Shown here: piece after piece, positions 1 to 5,147 of the stretch | How the letters are laid out: each line of letters starts with the position of its first letter | How positions within the stretch are numbered: the stretch's first letter is position 1 | Source: Pseudomonadota bacterium | GTDB lineage: Bacteria > Pseudomonadota > Alphaproteobacteria > Sphingomonadales > SMXR01 | DNA: 5,321 nucleotides | Direction of reading: 5' to 3' | Assembly (NCBI GenBank): GCA_022568115.1 | Contig: JADFFP010000108.1 | Coordinates: 1-5,321, forward strand | Notes under the pieces: model-generated | Told to the model about the DNA's origin: nothing | The model's database searches: none | What the model saw: the letters and a program-made list of their open reading frames with translations, nothing else | Program-made: the position numbers and the translations under genes

Positions 1-669
1 CCCTGCAATGGTAATGGTCTTTGTTCCCGCGCCCCTGATGTTCGCTCCCATGGCGGTGAGACATCTGGCCAGATCCTTTATCTCCGGCTCGCGCGCGGCG
101 TTCTCAAGAACGGTTGTTCCTTTTGCCAGGGTCGCCGCCATCATCAGGTTTTCGGTGGCCCCGACCGAGACCAGCGGGAAGGTGATCCGGGCCCCCCTCA
201 GTCCGCCTTGCGGCGCCCGGGCCTCGACATAGCCTTCTTCCAGGGCGATGTTTGCCCCCATTTTCTCGAAACCGGCAAGGTGCAAATCGACCGGCCGGGT
301 GCCGATCGCGCAGCCCCCGGGGAGCGAGATTTTGCCAACCCCGCAGCGCGCCAGCAGGGGCCCGAGCACCAGGATCGAGGCGCGCATTTTGCGCACTATG
401 TCATAGGGCGCGATCACCTCCCCGACATCAGCCGCTTTAAGGGTCAGGATATGGCTGTCGCTAACATGGGTTTTGTCGATATTTATTCCCAGGCAGCCCA
501 AAAGCTGGGACAGGGTAAAAATATCGGCCAGGTCCGGCACATTGGTCAGCTCTAACCGCTGTTCGGTCAAAAGCGCCGCGCACATCAGGGGCAGCGCCGC
601 GTTCTTGGCGCCCGAGATGCGCACCCGGCCCTCCAGGGGCCGCCCGCCGGTTATCAGTAGCCTGTCCAT
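1..669 (-). CDS. murA: UDP-N-acetylglucosamine 1-carboxyvinyltransferase MurA, N-terminal 223 residues (runs off left edge)
   Basis: MurA transfers enolpyruvate from phosphoenolpyruvate to UDP-GlcNAc, the first committed step of peptidoglycan precursor synthesis, in the cytoplasm. Reading leftward from the ATG at 669-667, the frame stays open to base 1 and encodes 223 residues, about half of the usual 420 or so. Seen in the sequence: the N-terminal substrate-binding motif GAKNAALP (K22, N23), RASILVLGP around R96, the mobile active-site loop [14 protein letters not shown] with the catalytic cysteine at C120 (C115 in E. coli numbering), and [13 protein letters not shown] at 170-182. Cys rather than Asp in the loop implies the usual fosfomycin-sensitive type. 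The start gives the expected [10 protein letters not shown]-terminus; only a weak purine-rich AAGAG lies upstream. It follows dcd on the same strand after a 100-bp gap. No frameshift or missing key residue is visible. Confidence 0.97.
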   Translation of the reverse strand, partial: MDRLLITGGRPLEGRVRISGAKNAALPLMCAALLTEQRLELTNVPDLADIFTLSQLLGCLGINIDKTHVSDSHILTLKAADVGEVIAPYDIVRKMRASILVLGPLLARCGVGKISLPGGCAIGTRPVDLHLAGFEKMGANIALEEGYVEARAPQGGLRGARITFPLVSVGATENLMMAATLAKGTTVLENAAREPEIKDLARCLTAMGANIRGAGTKTITIAG

Positions 670-710
670 TTTTCTGTATGTTTTCTCTTTTTTGAAAATC
701 AGGTTTGCGG

Positions 711-746
711 AAAAATATGGCCGCAATCCGGCCACCGCCGGGCCAT
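711..746 (-). terminator. Possible intrinsic terminator or attenuator between dcd and murA
   Basis: Read on the minus strand, a two-part hairpin is seen: an outer stem ATGGC/GCCAT (746-742 with 721-717), an inner stem CCGGC/GCCGG (741-737 with 732-728) with a 4-base loop, and an internal bulge of six bases. A short T-run (ATTTTT, 716-711) follows. It lies 24 bp after the dcd stop and about 40 bp before the murA start, the right place to end or reduce read-through. The bulge and the short T-run make it weaker than a textbook terminator. Confidence 0.4.
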
Positions 747-769
747 TTCAAGATTTATAAAGACATGAC

Positions 770-1324
770 TTAAAGTTTCGGTAAAGTCACACCCTTCTGC
801 CCCATGTATTTGCCGCCCCGCTCGGCGTAGGAGGTTTCGCACGGCTCGTTTCCTTTCAGGAACAAAAACTGGCACGCGCCCTCGTTGGCGTAAATCCTCG
901 CCGGCAGCGGTGTGGTATTGGAAAACTCCAGCGTCACGTGCCCTTCCCAGCCCGGCTCCAGCGGGGTGACGTTGACGATAATGCCGCACCGCGCGTAAGT
1001 GGATTTGCCCAGACAGATCACCAGGATGTCCCTGGGGATGCGGAAATATTCCACCGTCCGGGCCAGCACGAATGAATTTGGCGGGATCACGCAAACATCG
1101 GTCTTGCGGTCAACGAAACTCTTCGGTGAAAAATCCTTGGGATCGACCACCGCCGAATCGACATTGGTGAAAATCTTGAACTCGTCCGAGACCCGGGCGT
1201 CATAGCCATAAGACGAGAGCCCGTAGGAAATTGTCCCCTCGCGTCTCTGGGTCTCGACAAACGGCTCAATCATGGCATTTTTGATCGCCTGCTCGCGGAT
1301 CCACTTATCGGACATGATCGACAT
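770..1324 (-). CDS. dcd: dCTP deaminase
   Basis: Dcd hydrolyses dCTP to dUTP and ammonia, feeding dUMP and so dTTP synthesis in Gram-negative bacteria; it acts as a cytoplasmic homo-oligomer. The 184-residue product is full length for the alphaproteobacterial enzyme. Visible family motifs: [14 protein letters not shown] (32-45), [17 protein letters not shown] (81-97), the GKSTYAR signature (106-112) holding the nucleotide-binding Ser108 and Arg112 (S111 and R115 in E. coli), and [12 protein letters not shown] (125-136) with catalytic Glu133 (E138 in E. coli). The C-terminus ends in the usual [12 protein letters not shown]. The ATG at 1324 is chosen over the in-frame ATG three codons later because MSIMxDKWIRE is the family N-terminus and AGAGG lies 6 bases upstream. 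It is transcribed toward murA; a promoter candidate lies just upstream, so it may be expressed independently of the small gene behind it. Confidence 0.98.
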   Translation of the reverse strand: MSIMSDKWIREQAIKNAMIEPFVETQRREGTISYGLSSYGYDARVSDEFKIFTNVDSAVVDPKDFSPKSFVDRKTDVCVIPPNSFVLARTVEYFRIPRDILVICLGKSTYARCGIIVNVTPLEPGWEGHVTLEFSNTTPLPARIYANEGACQFLFLKGNEPCETSYAERGGKYMGQKGVTLPKL

Positions 1325-1358
1325 GAAAGGCCTCTTCCCCCTTAATGATTACTGTTCT

Positions 1359-1387
1359 GTTCTAGGAAATGTTGACCAGGCTTACAA
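1359..1387 (-). promoter_or_regulatory. Candidate sigma-70-type promoter for dcd
   Basis: On the minus strand TTGTAA (1387-1382) and TAGAAC (1364-1359) are separated by exactly 17 bases. Each matches four of six consensus positions. Transcription would start near 1352, giving a leader of about 28 bases before the dcd ATG. No operator-like repeat is seen around it. The support is pattern and position only. Confidence 0.4.
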
Positions 1388-1403
1388 GCGGCAATTCGGG
1401 GCA

Positions 1404-1541
1404 TTATTCAGAGGCTTTTTTACGGCGCCCGCGGGCTTGCTGTTTTCGTCTTTGGAGGTTCTGGCGCAGCGCCTCTTCCAGGCGCTTGTGGCGCGCATCG
1501 CCTTTGAGCTTGCCGGGGGATTTTGTTTTCTCTGTGCTCAT
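1404..1541 (-). CDS. Small basic protein, 45 residues, function unknown
   Basis: The ATG at 1541-1539 opens a 45-residue frame ending in TAA at 1406-1404. The product is very basic (8 Lys and 8 Arg against 5 acidic residues), with a helix-forming core RLEEALRQNLQRRKQQARGRR at about 20-40 and no membrane segment or cysteine. I recall small alphaproteobacterial proteins with the pattern LxxALRxNLxRRKxQARGR, so I think this is a real conserved gene and not noise; I know of no assigned function. The Arg/Lys-rich helix would suit binding to RNA or another nucleic acid, but that is inference. It lies 79 bp upstream of dcd on the same strand and could be co-transcribed with it. Its Shine-Dalgarno is weak (GGAA-rich, imperfect). 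Confidence 0.7.
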   Translation of the reverse strand: MSTEKTKSPGKLKGDARHKRLEEALRQNLQRRKQQARGRRKKASE

Positions 1542-1584
1542 GGCTGTTCCGTTTCCAGGGGGATGATTCCACAAAAATTTTCGC

Positions 1585-1612
1585 TTGACCAGAGGAGAAC
1601 GGGCGATTAAGC
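1585..1612 (+). promoter_or_regulatory. Candidate promoter of the tRNA-Thr gene
   Basis: TTGACC (1585-1590) is a near-consensus -35 element. Sixteen bases later TTAAGC (1607-1612) sits where a -10 would be, but it matches the consensus poorly. Start of transcription would fall near 1619, about 22 bases before the mature tRNA 5' end. The -35 and the placement are the support; the -10 is the weak point. Confidence 0.3.
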
Positions 1613-1640
1613 CAATGCCTGCTTGAGAGACACGCCTTTG

Positions 1641-1715
1641 GCCGCGGTAGCTCAGGGGTAGAGCACCCCCTTGGTAAGGGGGAGGTCGGTGGTTCAATTC
1701 CACTCCGCGGCACCA
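1641..1715 (+). tRNA. tRNA-Thr, anticodon GGT
   Basis: A complete cloverleaf can be folded by eye. The acceptor stem GCCGCGG/CCGCGGC (1641-1647 with 1705-1711) is perfect. The D arm is GCTC/GAGC (1650-1653 with 1661-1664). The anticodon stem CCCCC/GGGGG (1666-1670 with 1678-1682) carries the loop TTGGTAA with anticodon GGT at 1673-1675, reading ACC and ACU threonine codons. The variable loop is AGGTC, and the T arm GGTGG/CCACT has one G-T pair and the loop TTCAATT. The discriminator base is A1712 and CCA is encoded at 1713-1715. It is transcribed away from dcd and marks the border between the conserved region on its left and the accessory region on its right, a common place for islands to insert. 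Confidence 0.97.
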
Positions 1716-1727
1716 GGTTTGCCTGAA

Positions 1728-1934
1728 TTACTCTTGACCGGCTTTCCTCTTCATCTCACCGGCTTTTTCAATGTAATGCGGTGTTCTGTTGTGGCTTAAT
1801 CCCTTTCCAACTGCAGCCGCCTTGCGGTAGGCCTCTTCAGCTTCCTGGAAACGTCCGGTGGCTTCAAGCGCCAGGGCAAGGCGCTCATACCCGAAAATAT
1901 TAGGGGGATAAAAATCAGAGGGTTGGCAGGAAAG
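1728..1934 (-). pseudogene. 3' remnant of a TPR-protein gene
   Basis: On the minus strand a frame opens after a TAA at 1937-1935 and runs 68 codons to TAA at 1730-1728 with no ATG, GTG or TTG near its beginning. Its middle reads as a good tetratricopeptide helix pair: YERLALALEATGRFQEAEEA followed by YRKAA, with the typical small and aromatic positions (A, G, F, A, Y). The lysine-rich tail ends GEMKRKAGQE. Third codon positions are GC-rich, as in a real gene, yet no start or upstream TPR units exist, and the DNA turns AT-rich just beyond. I read this as the C-terminal end of a gene whose front was lost, possibly when the neighbouring accessory DNA arrived. An unannotated short gene with an unusual start is less likely. 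Confidence 0.6.
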
Positions 1935-1955
1935 TTAAGCAGGGCTCGGCAAGAA

Positions 1956-2060
1956 TTAAAAAATTTCGATCAGCATATTTACAAAATACACCGAAAATGT
2001 CGTCCAGTAAAGGGCGGCATAAAGCGTAATCAAAAGCAACATTTTAAAACTGACTTCCAC
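1956..2060 (-). CDS. Possible small single-helix membrane protein, 34 residues
   Basis: A GTG at 2060-2058 opens a 34-residue frame ending in TAA at 1958-1956. After a short polar start (MEVSFK) nearly the whole chain is hydrophobic and aromatic: MLLLITLYAALYWTTFSVYF, then VNMLIEIF. This is the profile of a one-helix membrane protein. AAAGGGAG (2078-2071) lies 10 bases before the GTG and can act as ribosome binding site. An ATG at 2042-2040 would give a 28-residue version but has a poorer site. An in-frame stop a few codons upstream rules out a much longer form. It is not part of any family I recognise. Random AT-rich DNA can produce such frames, so it is only moderately supported; the ribosome binding site is the main point in favour. 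Confidence 0.35.
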   Translation of the reverse strand: MEVSFKMLLLITLYAALYWTTFSVYFVNMLIEIF

Positions 2061-2170
2061 GGTATTCCGTCTCCCTTTCACATTTTAGAGTTGGGTCTGT
2101 TTTTTATTTTGTTTCCCAATTCCTAACCTGACTTTCATTCACCCCGCTTAACACACCTCTGACCGGATCG

Positions 2171-2190
2171 AGCGTGACCACTGTCACGCT
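2171..2190. promoter_or_regulatory. Perfect 8-bp inverted repeat, possible operator with CRP/FNR-like core
   Basis: AGCGTGAC (2171-2178) and GTCACGCT (2183-2190) are exact reverse complements separated by CACT. The inner part fits GTGA-N6-TCAC, the core bound by CRP/FNR-family regulators, although the flanking T and A of the TGTGA/TCACA consensus are replaced by C and G. No T-run follows on either strand, so a terminator is unlikely. The centre lies about 83 bases upstream of the predicted start of TIR-gene transcription and 25 bases upstream of the mini-ORF ribosome binding site region. An operator is the best guess; the regulator is unknown. Confidence 0.45.
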
Positions 2191-2214
2191 AATAAATTTT
2201 GCTTTGGAGGGAAA

Positions 2215-2241
2215 ATGCCCGATCAGGTTGCTCTGCCATAG
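2215..2241 (+). other. Eight-codon mini-ORF (MPDQVALP) with a strong Shine-Dalgarno
   Basis: GGAGG at 2206-2210, the best ribosome binding site of the accessory region, sits 4 bases before an ATG that is followed by only seven sense codons and TAG. It ends 53 bases before the TIR start and is in a different frame from it. It could be a leader peptide, the relic of a lost gene start, or chance. If the promoter at 2228-2257 is the only one used, the mini-ORF would not be on the TIR mRNA, so its role depends on an upstream promoter that I could not find. Confidence 0.3.
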
Positions 2242-2257
2242 TGTTTGCTGTTATAAT
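2228..2257 (+). promoter_or_regulatory. Extended -10 promoter of the TIR-TPR gene
   Basis: TATAAT (2252-2257) matches the -10 consensus exactly and is preceded by TG one base upstream (2249-2250), an extended -10 element. TTGCTC (2228-2233), 18 bases upstream, can serve as a partial -35 (TTG kept). Start of transcription near 2264 would give a leader of about 31 bases ending in GGGAGAGGG directly before the ATG at 2295. This position supports 2295 as the start of translation, because any start farther upstream would lie before the transcript. Confidence 0.6.
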
Positions 2258-2294
2258 GCCCGGGCATCAGTTTGGATCGTACTGTGGGAGAGGG

Positions 2295-4379
2295 ATGATC
2301 CGGTCTTTTCGCTATAAGGCGTTTATCAGTTACAGCCATACCGATCGCCAATGGGGCCGCTGGCTGTTAAGGGCGCTTGAGACCTATCGCATTCCCAAAC
2401 ATTTGGTTGGCCGGAAGACAAAAATGGGACGGGTTCCCTCGCGCCTGTTACCGATCTTTCGCGATCGTGATGAACTTCCGGCGACTGAAGATTTAAGCGC
2501 TGAAATCCAAGACGTCCTGGCGAATTCGGAAATCCTGATTGTTGTCTGCTCCCCTGTTTCTGCGGCTTCACCCTGGGTTAATAAGGAAATCGAGGAATTC
2601 AGGCGCTACCGGGGAGGTGCCAATATTCTCTGGGTCATTGTCGGGGGCGAGCCGAACGCCAGCACTTCAAAAAAATTCCCGTCGGAATTGGAATGCTTCC
2701 CCAGTGCCCTGCTTTCCCAAAAAGGCAAGAAGGCGGAACCTATCGCCGCGGACTTGCGGAAAGGCGGTGACGGCAAGCGCTTGGGGCTGCTTAAGCTCGT
2801 CGCCGGCATGATCGGCGTCGGCCTCGACGAAATTATCCGGCGCGATCTGCAAAGACGCAACCGCCGCGTGACGGCGATCACGCTCGCTTCGGTGTTGGGC
2901 ATGGTAATCATGGGCGGCTTGACACTGACAGCCATTGAGGCCGAGCGGGAAGCAGACCTAAGAAGAGCAGAAGCAGAAGGATTGATCGAGTTTATGTTGA
3001 CGGACCTAAGAGAAAAGCTGGAACCGGTCGGGCGCCTCGACGTCCTCGACACGGTTGGTGAAGAGGCAGTCAGCTATTATGCCGCCCAGCAACTTCAGGA
3101 CCTCTCTGAAGACTCTCTGGGGCGCCAGGCCCGGGCCTTCCATCTTCTGGGGGAAATAGACAATTTGCAAGGCGACCTTGAGGGCGCACAAGTTATGTTT
3201 GAGGCGGCGAGCGAAGCAACCGCGGACATGCTGGAACGCAACCCCAATAACCAACAGCGCATTTTCGATCACTCACAAAGCGTCTTCTGGATAGCGGCCA
3301 TAAAATGGCAACGCGGTAATCATCAAGGCGCTGAAAAGGATCTCTTGGAATACAAAAATCTGGCCGACCAACTGGTTGCGCTTGATCCGGAAAATCCGGA
3401 TTGGCAGCTTGAGGCCACGTACGCAAACAGTAGTTTGGGAACCCTTTATTTAGCGAATTTGGACAGACCCAAGGATGCATACAACATATTCAAGCAGCTT
3501 GTATCCCAACGCATTGATCTTCTTAAGTCGGACCCTGACAATCCTAAAAAGTCTCTTGATTTGGCAAATGCCTATGGTTGGCTGGCGGATGCAACAAAGA
3601 TTGCTGGTACTTTGACCGAGGCTGAAGAATACCGCATAGAGCAGTTGGCATTACTCGACCAGGTTCTGAAACAGGACCAAAATAATGCCTCGGCCAAGAG
3701 TGGGAAGGTCACAGCTGAGCTTGGCCTGGCAAGAATTGAAATGGCACAAGGCGAGGCTCTTTTTGCTGTAAGCCGCTTAAGGTCTTTGGTCTTAGCTTCG
3801 GAAGCATTGGTTGAACACGATGAGACGAATACTGACTGGCTCAAACAAGCCGCCAGGCACTATCTCTATTTGACAGAAGCCTTTTTATTGACTGAGGCTC
3901 AGGACGAAGCAGAAAAGTCGCTAGCCCGGGGACAGGAGTTAATCGAGGCATACCAAGAACGGACAGATTTATTCTTTCGTCAAAAAGTCCAGCTTACTTA
4001 CTTTTATCAACTGCTTAACGCCAAACTTAGTTACGTACGATCAGATATGGAATCTGTCCGCAGGATTTCACAGGAAATTATAGAAAACATGACGGCTGAT
4101 TTTGCCAAGGGATTAAAGGCATCGGATGCAACACAGGTTTTGGCGGAAGCATACTTGTTAGGGGCTGTGGCGGCCCTGAACATCGGCAATGAAGCCGCGG
4201 CAACAGCCGAATTGCAGACATTGGTTTACTTGATTGAACCGAGAGTTGAGATCGAGCCTCCCGAAACCCTCCAAATTCTGGCTAGCGCCTACTTTCATTT
4301 GGGAGAAATAGAAAAAGCACAGTCATTAGACGCGCACTTAAAAGACCGGGGCTATGCAAAGCCCAATATTTATTCGTGA
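2295..4379 (+). CDS. TIR domain - transmembrane helix - TPR-repeat protein, 694 residues
   Basis: Residues 6 to about 120 form a bacterial TIR domain (TIR_2 type): YKAFISYSHTDRQWGRWL at the first strand, PIFRDRDELPATEDLSAEI (53-71), ILIVVCSPVSAASPWVNKEI (80-99). E98 in WVNKEI aligns with the helix glutamate that is catalytic in NAD-cleaving TIRs such as SARM1 (WVHKEI), so NADase activity is plausible. A family-typical linker follows (EPIAADLRKGGDGKR at 148-162, then LKLVAGMIGVGLDEIIRRDL to 185), then an Arg-rich stretch (182-191) and one hydrophobic helix (192-213). The positive-inside rule puts the TIR in the cytoplasm and the rest in the periplasm. Residues 215-694 are an alpha-helical TPR-like solenoid of roughly nine units, several with 45-48-residue spacing and PDNP- or PENP-type turns. 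ATG 2295 is chosen because the TIR strand begins there, GGGAG lies just upstream, and a TTG start at 2199 would precede the promoter. GC content falls from about 60% in the front to about 43% in the rear. It is a candidate sensor-effector of defence or signalling; the trigger is unknown. Confidence 0.9.
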   Translation: MIRSFRYKAFISYSHTDRQWGRWLLRALETYRIPKHLVGRKTKMGRVPSRLLPIFRDRDELPATEDLSAEIQDVLANSEILIVVCSPVSAASPWVNKEIEEFRRYRGGANILWVIVGGEPNASTSKKFPSELECFPSALLSQKGKKAEPIAADLRKGGDGKRLGLLKLVAGMIGVGLDEIIRRDLQRRNRRVTAITLASVLGMVIMGGLTLTAIEAEREADLRRAEAEGLIEFMLTDLREKLEPVGRLDVLDTVGEEAVSYYAAQQLQDLSEDSLGRQARAFHLLGEIDNLQGDLEGAQVMFEAASEATADMLERNPNNQQRIFDHSQSVFWIAAIKWQRGNHQGAEKDLLEYKNLADQLVALDPENPDWQLEATYANSSLGTLYLANLDRPKDAYNIFKQLVSQRIDLLKSDPDNPKKSLDLANAYGWLADATKIAGTLTEAEEYRIEQLALLDQVLKQDQNNASAKSGKVTAELGLARIEMAQGEALFAVSRLRSLVLASEALVEHDETNTDWLKQAARHYLYLTEAFLLTEAQDEAEKSLARGQELIEAYQERTDLFFRQKVQLTYFYQLLNAKLSYVRSDMESVRRISQEIIENMTADFAKGLKASDATQVLAEAYLLGAVAALNIGNEAAATAELQTLVYLIEPRVEIEPPETLQILASAYFHLGEIEKAQSLDAHLKDRGYAKPNIYS

Positions 4380-4420
4380 TTTGTTCATGTCCAGTAGTAA
4401 ATAGTAAACAATAACAAGCC

Positions 4421-4461
4421 AAAATATTAAACTTAATCTAAAATATTAAACTTAATCTAAA
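4421..4461 (+). repeat. Perfect 19-bp tandem duplication upstream of the small AT-rich gene
   Basis: The unit AAATATTAAACTTAATCTA occurs twice without a gap (4422-4440 and 4441-4459), with period-19 identity over 4421-4461. Its last bases run into the AGGAGA ribosome binding site of the next gene. Two perfect copies suggest a recent slippage duplication or paired binding sites for a regulator; it also adds AT-rich, poorly structured RNA before the start codon. It lies within the 93-bp gap between the TIR gene and the 178-residue gene. Confidence 0.9.
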
Positions 4462-4472
4462 GGAGAGAGAAA

Positions 4473-5009
4473 ATGTCAAATCATACAGATATTACTGATC
4501 CCCCCAGCTCCAAAGCTGAGGAAACTCGAATTTATTTTATCGGACTTGACCCCGATACAGGTAATTTTGATATCTACTCACGTCTTGAACCTTACAAGGA
4601 GCAATTGAGTGATGAAGATATCATGAAAATAATAAATAGCCACTCCAAGGATTTTGCTCGAACTCACTTTGATTTTGACTTTAAAAAGCCGACAAAAATT
4701 GCTTTCAGGCTTGAGATAGATAAATGGGAATTTAGTGAAATTAATAGATATGATTACAAAACCTACCCATTTTATTTAAAAGATGAATCATCCCATGAAA
4801 TATTTAGGGGTCTAAAGCCATTGCCGGAAAAAGTTCCTGATAATAAAACCATAGTTGTTTACAATTTAGGAATGAAAAACCCGCCAAGTCTTCCGTCAGA
4901 ACTCCATAAATATGGGCTCAGGATAAATGTAGTGGAAAGGGATAAAAATAAAACAGTTAAAGTTCTAACACCTTTGGAAATTGATCCTGAATTTAAAAAT
5001 GAAGGATGA
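4473..5009 (+). CDS. Hypothetical protein, 178 residues, possible partner of the TIR-TPR protein
   Basis: I do not recognise a family. AGGAGA (4461-4466) lies 6 bases before the ATG, an excellent site. The protein is hydrophilic, has no signal peptide, membrane helix or cysteine, and looks rich in beta-strands: RIYFIGLDPDTGNFDIYS (19-36), KPTKIAFRLEIDKWEFSEI (72-90), KTIVVYNLGM (125-134), YGLRINVVERDKNKTVKVL (147-165). A small helix-prone part is at 45-58 and the chain ends IDPEFKNEG. Such alternating strands would suit a beta-sandwich, but this is only a guess from composition. The DNA is about one third GC, far below murA, dcd and the front of the TIR gene, pointing to transfer from another source. 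It follows the TIR gene on the same strand after 93 bp and precedes a strong terminator, so the two genes probably share a transcript. It may regulate, carry or protect against the TIR protein. Confidence 0.8.
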   Translation: MSNHTDITDPPSSKAEETRIYFIGLDPDTGNFDIYSRLEPYKEQLSDEDIMKIINSHSKDFARTHFDFDFKKPTKIAFRLEIDKWEFSEINRYDYKTYPFYLKDESSHEIFRGLKPLPEKVPDNKTIVVYNLGMKNPPSLPSELHKYGLRINVVERDKNKTVKVLTPLEIDPEFKNEG

Positions 5010-5049
5010 GTGACTCGTGAACCCAGGAAAGAAACTGATCACAAAACAC

Positions 5050-5080
5050 AAGAGGCGGGAGTTATTCTCGCCTCTTTGTT
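5050..5080 (+). terminator. Intrinsic terminator ending the TIR transcription unit
   Basis: AGAGGCGGGAG (5051-5061) pairs with TTCTCGCCTCT (5065-5075) over 11 base pairs including two G-T pairs, closed by a TTA loop; A5050 and T5076 add one more pair. TTTGTT follows. It lies 40 bases after the stop of the 178-residue gene. The A-rich sequence before it could make it work in the reverse direction as well. Confidence 0.75.
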
Positions 5081-5095
5081 ATAAGGAAAAGTAAT

Positions 5096-5124
5096 TTGGC
5101 CAAGAATATGTATGGTTCTATAGA
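5096..5124 (+). promoter_or_regulatory. Candidate promoter of the right-edge TPR gene
   Basis: TTGGCC (5096-5101) and TATAGA (5119-5124) are exactly 17 bases apart, each matching four of six consensus positions. Start near 5131 would leave a leader of about 17 bases before the ATG at 5148. It lies directly after the terminator, which supports a new transcription unit here. Confidence 0.4.
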
Positions 5125-5147
5125 ATAATCAAACTTGATCCGGGTTT

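Larger units (their letters stand above)
1716..2294. other. 579-bp stretch without a full-length gene between the tRNA and the TIR gene
   Basis: This stretch holds, in order: a TPR gene remnant on the minus strand (1728-1934), a possible 34-residue membrane protein on the minus strand (1956-2060), an AT-rich segment with no recognised signal (about 2080-2165), a perfect palindrome (2171-2190), an 8-codon mini-ORF with a strong ribosome binding site (2215-2241) and the TIR-gene promoter (2228-2257). No insertion sequence, CRISPR or RNA family was recognised in it. Confidence 0.6.

Noticed and set aside
8..760. Plus-strand open frames over the left part
   Set aside because: They are GC-rich shadows of murA on the opposite strand, which has all its active-site motifs.
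1404..1713. Longer minus-strand frames (including MPRSGIEPPTSPLPRG...) crossing the tRNA gene
   Set aside because: They are antisense translations of tRNA-Thr, a well-known source of false proteins. Only the last 45 codons of one of them, from the ATG at 1541, look like a real gene.
1735..1770. Repeated ACCGGCTTT after the tRNA as a regulatory repeat or tRNA terminator
   Set aside because: The copies are direct, not inverted, and fall within the lysine-rich tail of the TPR remnant, where they encode two KAG segments.
2171..2200. Palindrome as a terminator
   Set aside because: Neither strand has a T-run directly after the hairpin, and there is no gene upstream on the plus strand to terminate.
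2199..2294. TTG start at 2199 giving a 726-residue TIR protein
   Set aside because: The added 32 residues have no TIR-like or signal-peptide character, would place the start upstream of an exact extended -10 promoter, and the ATG at 2295 has its own ribosome binding site.
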